Assembly: GCA_016234425.1 (NCBI GenBank)
Contig: JACRCA010000142.1
Location: 1-24,767 of the forward strand
DNA from: Deltaproteobacteria bacterium
Lineage (GTDB): Bacteria; Desulfobacterota; SM23-61
DNA length: 24,767 nt
Direction: 5' to 3'
The notes beneath the pieces were generated by a model. The model did not search any database and had not been told where the DNA came from. It saw nothing but the letters and a program-made list of their open reading frames with translations. Positions 7,542-14,713 of this stretch are shown piece after piece. The position numbers were made by a program, and so were the translations under genes. The stretch's first letter is position 1. Every line of letters begins with the position of its first letter.

Positions 7542-7753
7542 GCGAGAGAATTGATGCCCGAGGGCTGTCATGCCCCCAGCCCGTGATTTTGGTAAAAAAG
7601 GCTATAGAAAAAATGGAAAAAGGAAATTTGGAAGTTTTGGTGGATACCGTTGCATCGAAAGAGAATATTTCGCGGATGGCCCGAAATGCGGGGTATGAGG
7701 TGATGGTAGAGGAAAAGGCCGGGGAATTTTTATTAATAATCATTAAGGAGTAA
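7538..7753 (+). CDS. TusA/SirA/YedF-like sulfur (selenium) carrier protein
   Basis: A complete 71-residue protein. The N-terminus has LSCPQPVILVKKAI, the CPxP active-site motif of the TusA/SirA family with Cys12, followed by a helix and beta strands ending EFLLIIIKE. In this family the Cys carries persulfide (or, in selenium clusters, perhaps selenide). The start overlaps the yedE stop as ATGA, and GAAGGAA precedes it. It sits between YedE and a cysteine desulfurase, the classic YedE-YedF selenium context. It lacks the DsrE-like C-terminal domain of long YedF proteins. It appears intact although both neighbours are damaged. Confidence 0.85.
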   Translation: MSERIDARGLSCPQPVILVKKAIEKMEKGNLEVLVDTVASKENISRMARNAGYEVMVEEKAGEFLLIIIKE

Positions 7754-7761
7754 TCAAAAAG

Positions 7762-8506
7762 ATGGAAAAGAAATTGATCTACTTCGACAATGCCGCCACC
7801 TCCCATCCAAAACCTGAAGGTGTGATCCGAGCGATGAATCATTTTCTTAAGGAGGTCGGCGCCAACCCGGGGCGCTCCGGGCATCGCCTTTCTATCGAAG
7901 CCGGGAGAATCATCTATGAAGCACGGGAGGGGGTTTCCCAGCTCTTCGGGGTCCGCGACTCATCACGGGTTATCTTCGGGCTGAACGCCACAGAAGCCAT
8001 CAATCAGGGGTTGAAAGGGCTCCTTCGGCCTGGAGACCATGTGATCACTTCTTCCATGGAGCACAATTCGGTCATGCGCCCCCTGCGGGGGCTGGAAAAA
8101 GAAGGGCTGGAAGTTACGGTGATTCCCTGTTCCCCTGAGGGTTTCCTGGACCCTGAGGATGTGAACAAGTCTATAAGAAGGGCCACCAGAATGGTCATCC
8201 TGAATCATGGTTCGAATGTGGTCGGAACCCTTCAACCTTTGTCCGATGTGGGAGAGATCTGCCAACAGCACGGAATTCTCTTTTTTGTGGATGCAGCCCA
8301 GACAGCTGGTGCGATACCTATTGATTTAGGACGACAAAAAATTGATCTTCCGGCTTTTACCGGCCACAAAGCCCTCTTCGGTCCTCAAGGGACGGGCGGT
8401 TTGATCATCGCAGAAAGGGTGGATGAAAAAAAATTGGTTCCTCTGAAACGGGGAGGCACTGGAAGCCGCTCAGAGTCAGAAGAACAGCCAGATTTTTTGC
8501 CCTTCC
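7762..8506 (+). pseudogene. Cysteine desulfurase (class V aminotransferase), 3' truncated
   Basis: The first 247 residues match a cysteine desulfurase/selenocysteine lyase-like protein of the TIGR01977 type: LIYFDNAATSHPKP at the start, HNSVMRPL, VDAAQTAG with the PLP-contacting Asp, and FTGHKALFGPQGTGG with PLP Lys203. GGTGSRSESEEQPDFLP ends near 8502. The family should continue for about 130 more residues with the catalytic Cys loop, but the frame instead enters a low-complexity Pro/Gly-rich translation up to 8670. That stretch is the DUF3343 gene read in the wrong frame. The C-terminal domain and the desulfurase Cys are missing, so activity is unlikely. Confidence 0.8.
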
Positions 8507-8659
8507 GTGAAGCTCATTCCGGTCCCCCGCCACCTCAGCTCGGACTGCGGGGTCTCCCTGCGCATCCCCTGGGAGCGAAGGGAAATGATCCGCAGCCTCC
8601 TGGAAGAGGAAGGGGTGAAGATCGGCGGGATATACCTTTTACCAAACAAAAAAACCTAG
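8507..8659 (+). pseudogene. DUF3343 remnant (C-terminal part)
   Basis: Read in the frame starting at 8507, +1 relative to the desulfurase frame, the DNA encodes VKLIPVPRHLSSDCGVSLRI and then an EEEGVKIGGIYLLP ending, with a TAG at 8657-8659. The P-V-P-R-x-L-S-S-x-C-G-x-x-L-R pattern is the signature of DUF3343, a small protein that follows YedE/YedF/desulfurase genes in selenium clusters. The usual N-terminal 20-30 residues are missing. The desulfurase and this gene have been joined out of frame. Confidence 0.75.
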
Positions 8660-8796
8660 TTTCATCGTAAATTAGGGTGGTAGGGAGAAATCCGCAGCTG
8701 TCGGCGAAGCGGCAACCGAAGTAGGGGAAATAATTTATTTTGTTTGCAAGAACCCCTTAGCCCACGACCAGTCGTGTTCTCTGTGGTGAAAGAATT

Positions 8797-9606
8797 TTAA
8801 TAGACAGCATCTGGGAAGGTGCATACGGAGCGGGGCTTGCCCACCATCAGGTACATCCTTGGTGAAGTCCACCCTTCTTCAAGCACGTCATCATCAATCT
8901 CACTGATCACCCCATCATGGATGGCCCAGGAGCGGCCCCGAATGGTTTTTTCGAACCGGGGTTGACGGAAAGGACTCGAGGAGTCAAGCTTTTGGAAGAG
9001 GATTCCGCCGGGTTGGAAAGCCTGATGGATGCGTTGCATGCGCTTGAAACCTTCGAAGTATGTAAAGCCGCAGCGCTCATAAACAATGGCATTGTGGTAG
9101 AAAAGAGCCTCCAGGCTGATGGTTTTAATGTCCAGGATTTTGGCAAAGTGTTCCAGGCAAGCAATGACTTCCCGAGTCAATCCCAACCCCTTGCGGATCT
9201 GTCCAGGCGCCAGGCCAGCGCGCAAGGCCCGTTCCTCTTCAGGGAGGTTGCGCGACGCCCTTCCCCAGAGAGTATCCCGGCCCTGCTCGTCGATGTCGAT
9301 GTTGAATCTTTCTTCGTTCGGGTCATTGACCACCATAAAATCCCAGTTGAGTTGGGTATAGTCCACGGTATCGGAAAGCTGGATGGAGTAGATGGGGTCC
9401 TGATCCTCAGGTTTGCGCTTCACTTCAATCATCGCTGTCTCCTCCCTCTCCGGACAGTAGAAGCGCACCAGCCGATTCCCTTCGTAATCGGTAAAAGTCA
9501 GCGGATTGATCTGAAAACGCTTGAAGAGTGAAGGAGGGATGAGCAGCCGGTAAAGACCCTCTTTCTGGCTTTGAGACATATGGTTGATGCGCTGAATCCA
9601 AGGCAT
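8797..9606 (-). CDS. Acetyltransferase-like (GNAT-fold) protein of unknown function
   Basis: A 269-residue soluble protein with no signal peptide. The middle (about 135-185) has QIRKGLGLTREVIACLEHFA and then YHNAIVYERCGFTYFEGF. This resembles the acetyl-CoA loop and the N..Y...GF end of a GNAT domain, so a GNAT-type fold is likely. The N-terminal 100 residues (YRLLIPPSLF..., FYCPEREETAMIEVKR) do not match a family I know. The ATG at 9606 has no strong ribosome site, so the true start is uncertain. It follows the BioD-DRTGG gene by 126 bp of repeat-rich DNA and may be transcribed separately. The substrate cannot be inferred. Confidence 0.6.
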   Translation of the reverse strand: MPWIQRINHMSQSQKEGLYRLLIPPSLFKRFQINPLTFTDYEGNRLVRFYCPEREETAMIEVKRKPEDQDPIYSIQLSDTVDYTQLNWDFMVVNDPNEERFNIDIDEQGRDTLWGRASRNLPEEERALRAGLAPGQIRKGLGLTREVIACLEHFAKILDIKTISLEALFYHNAIVYERCGFTYFEGFKRMQRIHQAFQPGGILFQKLDSSSPFRQPRFEKTIRGRSWAIHDGVISEIDDDVLEEGWTSPRMYLMVGKPRSVCTFPDAVY

Positions 9607-9616
9607 CGTAAGTGCC

Positions 9617-9643
9617 TAAAGTGAAATAAAGTGAGCTAAAGTG
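9617..9643. repeat. Three direct repeats of TAAAGTG, 10-bp period
   Basis: TAAAGTG occurs at 9617, 9627 and 9637, one helical turn apart, just upstream of the leftward GNAT-like gene. It could be a set of protein sites on one DNA face, or simple-sequence noise. Confidence 0.5.
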
Positions 9644-9653
9644 CCCAAAAGAC

Positions 9654-9680
9654 CGTGAGCGCGCAAGTCGCGCACTCACG
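9654..9680. repeat. Inverted repeat, 11-bp arms, 5-nt loop
   Basis: The arms CGTGAGCGCGC (9654-9664) and GCGCACTCACG (9670-9680) pair at 10 of 11 positions around AAGTC. It lies between two leftward genes. A T-run at 9696-9701 is too far from the stem for a standard terminator on the + strand, and on the - strand there is only a short T-rich run. Confidence 0.55.
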
Positions 9681-9704
9681 CTCTCACGCCTCACCTTTTT
9701 TACT

Positions 9705-9728
9705 GACACTGACACTCACACTAACACT
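9705..9728. repeat. Four 6-bp near-repeats (nACACT)
   Basis: GACACT, GACACT, CACACT and AACACT follow one another directly before the end of the BioD-DRTGG gene. This is a small tandem array prone to slippage. Confidence 0.6.
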
Positions 9729-9732
9729 GTCT

Positions 9733-10794
9733 TTAAAGCAAGGCTTCAACCCACTGATTGGCACTCATTTCCTGATCGATAAGCTTAAGGAATTGGTGAA
9801 CCTTGAACTCATCTTTCCGCCCCAGCGAGGGTTTGGCTTTTTCTAACCACTCCATGGTCTGAAACGTATCCGCCCTGGTTAGGATCAAAGGTAGGGAGTG
9901 CTCGTGGGCAACTTTGAGGACGAGTTCGCCGGGGGATTTCCCACCCGTAAGGATGATCCCCCCAACGGTCTTTTCCGTCTGAGTTGGCTGGCCCAGGCCG
10001 ACCAGAATAATCTTGTTATAGACCTGCTTGAAGATTGAAAGAGAACCCAGCAGGTATTTCGATCCAATGGTGAAAGTCTCGATCAAATTCCCTGCGCGCT
10101 CGGGGCTGCAGAGAATCTGGCCGTCGACCAAGTCGGCGATGGTGGAGACAGTTAAGGCTGCCAAGATTGGGTCTTCGGGGATGGCCGCAACGGAGTTCAC
10201 CCCTTTTTCCTTAAGGAAGGGAACGACCTTGGTCCTTACATGGTCCATTCTGTCAGGGGAGACATGATTAATGATGGCAGATTTTACGCGGCCTTCGAGA
10301 AAGGAGTTCAACGAGAGCAAGGAGTAGAGGGTCAGGTTGTCTCGCTGGTAGCGGTCCACCAGAAGCACAGAGGCGTCGAATAATTTGACCAGGACACTAT
10401 CAGAAAGTCCGGAAAGCCCCCCTCCAAAGAAGATCTCTTCGGCTCCCATGATCAGGATCACATCTTTCCCCAAAGAAATCTCTCGGAATGCCCCTTTGAT
10501 CTTTTCGGTCAGCCGCTCCCCATGGCTCCCCGAAACTTCGGCAATTAAATTTTCTGTGAGCATCACCGGACAGAGGGCCTCTTCCGGTTCCGAGAGGCCC
10601 AAAACATCTTTGATGAGAAGAACATCGGCATCGCAAAAACCACTTTCAGCAGAGGTGCCCGTATCCGGAAGCAAGCCATAGGGCTTGAAAAACCCCACCT
10701 GTAAACCCTTCTCTTTCAGCTTGACGGCTAAAGCCCAGGTGGCCAGGGTTTGGCCGGGTTCGCCGCCAGTGGATCCGATGAAGATCGAACGCAT
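9733..10794 (-). CDS. BioD/CobQ-like P-loop protein with a DRTGG domain (phosphotransacetylase N-terminus-like)
   Basis: A 353-residue protein. The N-terminal part (1-200) is a dethiobiotin-synthetase-like domain: MRSIFIGSTGGEPGQTLATW, FFKPYG, and VLLVDRYQRDN. The C-terminal part (about 210-320) has the DRTGG-type fold seen in long phosphotransacetylases, with GGIILTGGKSPGELVLKVA. There is no phosphotransacetylase catalytic domain. In the P-loop the Walker A Lys position holds Gln (EPGQT), so nucleotide hydrolysis may be lost. The start at 10794 has GGAGGT 5-7 nt upstream; an earlier in-frame start at 10875 would run through a repeat. It follows the molybdoenzyme operon on the same strand, after a palindromic repeat. 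A regulatory, nucleotide-sensing role is a guess. Confidence 0.75.
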   Translation of the reverse strand: MRSIFIGSTGGEPGQTLATWALAVKLKEKGLQVGFFKPYGLLPDTGTSAESGFCDADVLLIKDVLGLSEPEEALCPVMLTENLIAEVSGSHGERLTEKIKGAFREISLGKDVILIMGAEEIFFGGGLSGLSDSVLVKLFDASVLLVDRYQRDNLTLYSLLSLNSFLEGRVKSAIINHVSPDRMDHVRTKVVPFLKEKGVNSVAAIPEDPILAALTVSTIADLVDGQILCSPERAGNLIETFTIGSKYLLGSLSIFKQVYNKIILVGLGQPTQTEKTVGGIILTGGKSPGELVLKVAHEHSLPLILTRADTFQTMEWLEKAKPSLGRKDEFKVHQFLKLIDQEMSANQWVEALL

Positions 10795-10812
10795 GGGTGA
10801 CCTCCGATGATT

Positions 10813-10841
10813 CACCGCGGAGACCGCAGAGAACGCAGAGG
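10813..10841. repeat. CACCGC...GCAGAG repeat element, partial copy
   Basis: CACCGCGGAGACCGCAGAG continues with AACGCAGAGG. The same words recur at 18670-18716, where they form an inverted repeat. It is probably one arm of a dispersed intergenic repeat. Confidence 0.6.
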
Positions 10842-10860
10842 ATATTGATTTATGAATTTC

Positions 10861-10888
10861 GTAGGGGCGATTCACGAATCGCCCCTAC
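10861..10888. repeat. Perfect 13-bp inverted repeat with a 2-nt loop
   Basis: GTAGGGGCGATTC (10861-10873) and GAATCGCCCCTAC (10876-10888) are exact reverse complements around AC. It lies 13 bp beyond the stop of the leftward cytochrome gene, so it may stop or stabilise that transcript. Short palindromes of this kind are dispersed in many bacterial genomes. There is no U-tract. Confidence 0.8.
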
Positions 10889-10901
10889 TTGGCTGACACT
10901 T

Positions 10902-11441
10902 TCACTTTTTTGTGTACACCAGGTTGATGGGATGGCATTTGTCACAGGCCTGGTTGCGTGGATGGGCCTCGTGACAATGATAGCAAGTCTCCATCCGTGG
11001 ACGATTGGTCCGCGGAGAGTATGTATCGTGCTCGATGTTGAAATGGCAATCGATGCATAACGCATTTTTCTCGGCATGAAGCTTATGCGAGATCTTCACA
11101 ATCCGGACGCTGTGCAAGTCGGTTTGTTCCCCCCGAGGGATGCTTTGGTGGCAGCGGAGACAGTTTTTATTCATCAGGTCATCACTGGCATAATATGTGC
11201 TGGGGAAGATCTCTCCCGGCTTCGCGTGGCAATCCGTACAGGTAACCGATGCCGGATGAGCGCGGGAGGGGAGCCATCTCTCGGTTGGATTCTGATTCCG
11301 GTGACAACTTAGGCAGTAAAAGGGATGGGTCGTGGTAAATAGCACCAATCCTAAAGTGGGGATGGCGGCCAGGATTAGGATGATCACAGTGATTAAAGCC
11401 CAGGTTCGCTTGGACCATTTCGGCAACGGTGGAATTTTCAT
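10902..11441 (-). CDS. Hexahaem membrane-anchored cytochrome c (NapC/NrfH-like)
   Basis: A 179-residue protein. One membrane helix near the N-terminus (about 13-36) follows the basic KWSKR. The periplasmic part has six CxxCH haem sites: CLSCH, CTDCH, CLRCH, CIDCH, CYHCH and CDKCH. NapC/NrfH proteins normally have four or five haems, so this is a larger relative or a related multihaem family. It should carry electrons between the quinone pool or the NrfD subunit and the periplasmic molybdoenzyme. The start is the ATG at 11441; a TTG at 11471 overlapping the upstream stop as TTGA is possible but has no ribosome site. It is the last subunit gene of the operon. Confidence 0.85.
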   Translation of the reverse strand: MKIPPLPKWSKRTWALITVIILILAAIPTLGLVLFTTTHPFYCLSCHRNQNPTERWLPSRAHPASVTCTDCHAKPGEIFPSTYYASDDLMNKNCLRCHQSIPRGEQTDLHSVRIVKISHKLHAEKNALCIDCHFNIEHDTYSPRTNRPRMETCYHCHEAHPRNQACDKCHPINLVYTKK

Positions 11442-11467
11442 AACCAGTTCTCGGTATCTTCCGGATC

Positions 11468-13699
11468 TCAAGCTTTCGTAACAGTCACTTTCGTATCATT
11501 CCAGGCTACCCCACCTGAGACCGGGTCAAAATCAGCCATAATGAGAGCGTTGGGGCTTCCCCCATTTCCTTCCTCACTCCACCAGAGTAACGCTGTATCA
11601 GAATCGCTACTTTTTTCTTTCTTGGCCCTGGCAATTCTTCCCAACTCCCAATGTCCCAAGCCTTCGGCCAGGCTCACCACTCTCGGATGGATCCCATAGG
11701 TGAGACGCACTCGGAGAATGAGGCTTCCCACCTTTGACGAGACCCTGACGCGATCTCCTTCCCGCAGGCCGTTGGCTCGAGCCGTTTCGGCATTTATCCA
11801 TAGGGGGTTGTCATGCATAATTTCAGAGATCCATTTTGAATTGGCCAGGCGCAAGGTCATGACGTTAGCCCGATAAACGGTCAGGATCAGTTCGTCATCT
11901 TTTATCCCCTGGTGGGTCTCGATGGGAACATAAACCGGCAAAGCGGGCAGCCCCCTTTCCTGAAGTCTCTTGGAGAAGATCTCAAATTTTCCCGATGGAG
12001 TGGGAAAGCCTTTCTTCTCGAAGGAGCGGTAAAGCGGCTTCGCTCCTGGGTCGAACCACACCCCTTCTTTTTTCACGGCCTCGAGGCCTCCAGCCTGGGA
12101 AAGTCCTGGGATTTTCTCAGCGGTTTTTCTGATGAAATCCTCGCTATTCGTGTAGGGGAACGCTTTCTTAAGATCGCCGCCAATCCGCCTGGCTAACTCG
12201 ATAAAGGTATCGCCGATGGACATGGATTTCCCCAACGGGGGGACCATGGGTTGCCGGATACTGACGAAAGGAACGAGGCCCATGGCTGGCCGGGTTTCTA
12301 AATTCCAACTCTCCAGATAGGAAGCCATGGGTAGCAGGAAATCTGCTAAGGCGCCGGTCTCCGTAAGATGCGTGTCTGCTACCACTAAGAAGGGGATGCG
12401 CTTCTCGTCTTTGAGGGTCTGGAGAACCTCAGCTGTGTTCGGGTTGGCATAAGCCGGATTGGCCATAAAAGAGAAGTACATCTCCACTTTGGCTTTCCCT
12501 TCTTTGAGGGCGGCAAAGGCCTGTGGCGAAGTAGAAAAAGGACTCTTTAATTTGGGCGTACCCAGCTCCATCATCCGCGGCAGACAGCACCCGCCCGGAA
12601 TATCGATGTTGCCGACGACTGCGTTCAAGAGGGCAATGCAGCGCTCATTGAAGGTCCCATTCTGGTGGCCGCTTACTCCCCGTCCGGTGATGGTGGCGGC
12701 AGGCTTTGTTTGGGCAAATTCCCTGGCCAACCGCCGAATATCCGCCGCCTTGACGCCGCTAACCTTCTCAGCTTGCTCAGGCGCATACTGTTTCAGATGC
12801 TCGAAGAGCTTGGGCAGGGGGAAATTCGTCCAGTGGGTGAGGAAGGCTTTATCATAGAGCCCCTGCTCCAGGATATGTTGGGCCATGGCCAGGGCGACCA
12901 TCCCATCTGTCCCTGGCTTTACCGGAAACCATTCATGACTCTTGGCCGCAGTGTTGGAGAGGCGAACGTCGAAAGTCACGAGCTTGGCGGCGTTAGCCAT
13001 TTGCCCCTCGATGATCCGCTGAGCTAGGCCGATGTATTGTTCATCATTTTCAAAGGGATTCGCCCCGAAGTTTAGAATGAAGCGGGATTTGGCTGCATCA
13101 AGAACCGCGGACTCCGTTCCCCAGGTGAACGCCTGTCCTATCTGCTTATTAGGATTGATAAATTCGGTATCTGGGAAGATCGTTGGAGAGCCATATGCTT
13201 TAAAAAAATTCAGGGCTAAAAGCTCTTTGGATCCTGCAGTACCCATTTCTACCCAGAGCGCCTCTGTCTTTCTTTGACGGCGCAGAGCGGTGAGCCTCTT
13301 GGAAATCTCCTCGAAGGCCTGATCCCAAGATATCCGGCTCCACCGGCCCTCTCCCCGCGCGCCGGAGCGCTTTAAGGGATAGAGGAAGCGGTCGGGGTCA
13401 TAAAGAATATTGACCCCGGCATGGCCTCGCGAGCATATCTTTCCTCGATTATTGGGGTGCTTGGGATTCCCAGTGATTTTGACCAGCCGACCTTCATGAA
13501 CCTCCCCAAGAATCCCGCAACCCGCCGGACAAAGAAGGCAGGTGCTCGCAATGGTGGAAGGCATTCTAACCGTGCGCATAATTTTTTTGGGTGACTCTGG
13601 CGGGGGACTCAGGCAGCCCACTAAAGAACCCCCCAGGCCGGCCACGGCGGCGCTGGTGAACCCAAACTTTAAAAAATCGCGTCTGGTAAAGTTAGCCAT
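11468..13699 (-). CDS. Tat-exported molybdopterin oxidoreductase catalytic subunit (PsrA/PhsA-like)
   Basis: A 743-residue protein. The N-terminus has a twin-arginine signal (TRRDFLKFGFTSAAVAG) ending in LVGC, which may be a lipobox, so the enzyme may be a periplasmic lipoprotein. A [4Fe-4S] site is formed by Cys54, Cys57, Cys61 and Cys89 (CLLCPAGC...CSRG). The molybdopterin domains follow, with FGANPFENDEQY, VKPGTDGMVALAMAQHIL and a C-terminal dinucleotide-binding domain (NPLWINAETARANGLREGDRV). At 171-194, where relatives have a Cys, Ser or Sec bound to the metal, none is seen (residues FPDTEFINPN). The start has AAGGAG 6 nt upstream. The substrate is unknown; polysulfide, thiosulfate, tetrathionate or an oxyanion are all possible for this group. 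Confidence 0.9.
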   Translation of the reverse strand: MANFTRRDFLKFGFTSAAVAGLGGSLVGCLSPPPESPKKIMRTVRMPSTIASTCLLCPAGCGILGEVHEGRLVKITGNPKHPNNRGKICSRGHAGVNILYDPDRFLYPLKRSGARGEGRWSRISWDQAFEEISKRLTALRRQRKTEALWVEMGTAGSKELLALNFFKAYGSPTIFPDTEFINPNKQIGQAFTWGTESAVLDAAKSRFILNFGANPFENDEQYIGLAQRIIEGQMANAAKLVTFDVRLSNTAAKSHEWFPVKPGTDGMVALAMAQHILEQGLYDKAFLTHWTNFPLPKLFEHLKQYAPEQAEKVSGVKAADIRRLAREFAQTKPAATITGRGVSGHQNGTFNERCIALLNAVVGNIDIPGGCCLPRMMELGTPKLKSPFSTSPQAFAALKEGKAKVEMYFSFMANPAYANPNTAEVLQTLKDEKRIPFLVVADTHLTETGALADFLLPMASYLESWNLETRPAMGLVPFVSIRQPMVPPLGKSMSIGDTFIELARRIGGDLKKAFPYTNSEDFIRKTAEKIPGLSQAGGLEAVKKEGVWFDPGAKPLYRSFEKKGFPTPSGKFEIFSKRLQERGLPALPVYVPIETHQGIKDDELILTVYRANVMTLRLANSKWISEIMHDNPLWINAETARANGLREGDRVRVSSKVGSLILRVRLTYGIHPRVVSLAEGLGHWELGRIARAKKEKSSDSDTALLWWSEEGNGGSPNALIMADFDPVSGGVAWNDTKVTVTKA

Positions 13700-13716
13700 G
13701 GAAAACTCCTTGGGCT

Positions 13717-13788
13717 TCAAACCAAGGGCAGAAATTCACCGCCCCAAATGATCATGTAGCGCACGAAGAAGAAGCAGATATCTCCCAT
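13717..13788 (-). CDS. Possible 23-residue membrane peptide resembling an NrfD C-terminus
   Basis: An ATG 4 nt past the nrfD stop opens 23 codons ending in TGA at 13717. The peptide is one hydrophobic helix with VRYMIIWGGEFLPL. The nrfD-like protein itself ends MRILIVLGGQSVML, with the same R..I..GG[E/Q] spacing. It is either a tiny accessory membrane peptide or the tail of a second, deleted nrfD copy. The ribosome site is weak; translation could be coupled to nrfD. Confidence 0.35.
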   Translation of the reverse strand: MGDICFFFVRYMIIWGGEFLPLV

Positions 13789-13792
13789 TATC

Positions 13793-14713
13793 TTAATGCA
13801 ACATCACGCTCTGGCCGCCCAGCACGATGAGGATGCGCATGGCCAGAATTCCGCAAAGGATGAAAGCACAAGCAGTGCATTGCCCTATGGGATGAAGCCT
13901 TATTCGCTTGATAGAAAGCAAGATTAAAGGAATCACCCCTCCCAGGGTAAGCTCCACCCCCAAAAATAGAGGAGCTAATTTCCCTTGAGTGAGCAATTGA
14001 TAGGTTAGGTACTCTTCCGCCTTTGAGTTGGCCAACACGGTGAGGTCGCTGGCCATGAGAAATAGTTCGACAATTAAAAAGAGATACATCATGGTGACCA
14101 GGGTATTGATGATGCGTAAATCCGCAGCCTTTTGTTCCTCATTCTGATTCTTAGCGAAATAGCGGCAGCGGATATGCCCAATAATGATAATCAGCGCGAG
14201 CCCGGAAACCATGGCGGAAACCAGGAAAAGAATGGGGTTTAAGGAAGTATTCCAGAAGGCTCGGCCCTTTTCCAAGGCCAGGCTAAAACCAGTGTAACCG
14301 TGCACGCTGACCGCAATGGGCAAACCAAAGAGACCCCAGATTTTGGCCGGATGGTAGTTTTCTTTAAGCACATACCAAGCGTAGACCAAACCGATCGGGG
14401 GATAGGCGGTCAAGAAGAAAGCGCCCCAGGTAACGGCCGAGCGGAAATTAAGAAAGGGGAAAAGATGCCAGAACCGGAGCATCTGAGTAAGGTCAAATAG
14501 AAGAAATAGAGGGGCGGTAGCGAAAACGATCAGTGCGCCCACCGCTCCGATCTTGCCAATGGGCTTCCACTCCTGTTTTCCCATCAGAACGGCCACTACC
14601 GAAGTTGTGTAGAAACCCATACTCAGACCGGTGATGTAGAAGTAAATGGCAATAAAGTACGCCATCGGAATGACATAGGGAACGTTATAAATTACTTGTG
14701 CACTCGCTTCCAA
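13793..14713 (-). CDS. NrfD/PsrC-like membrane subunit
   Basis: A 306-residue polytopic membrane protein with about eight hydrophobic helices, without haem motifs. NrfD/PsrC subunits bind quinone and anchor the iron-sulfur and molybdenum subunits in the periplasm. It begins with TTG at 14713, overlapping the iron-sulfur gene by 22 bp. GGAGGAG lies 4 nt upstream, and the next in-frame Met (residue 17) would cut the first helix, so TTG is preferred. The family's usual opening YFIAIYFYITGLSMGFY and its end ILIVLGGQ are present. The quinone direction (oxidising or reducing) cannot be told from sequence. Confidence 0.9.
   Translation of the reverse strand: MEASAQVIYNVPYVIPMAYFIAIYFYITGLSMGFYTTSVVAVLMGKQEWKPIGKIGAVGALIVFATAPLFLLFDLTQMLRFWHLFPFLNFRSAVTWGAFFLTAYPPIGLVYAWYVLKENYHPAKIWGLFGLPIAVSVHGYTGFSLALEKGRAFWNTSLNPILFLVSAMVSGLALIIIIGHIRCRYFAKNQNEEQKAADLRIINTLVTMMYLFLIVELFLMASDLTVLANSKAEEYLTYQLLTQGKLAPLFLGVELTLGGVIPLILLSIKRIRLHPIGQCTACAFILCGILAMRILIVLGGQSVMLH

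Noticed and set aside
8660..8760. Cobalamin-riboswitch or tRNA-like fold in the spacer after DUF3343.
   Set aside because: The GC-rich words CCGCAGCTGTCGGCGAAGCGG do not complete a B12-box or a cloverleaf.
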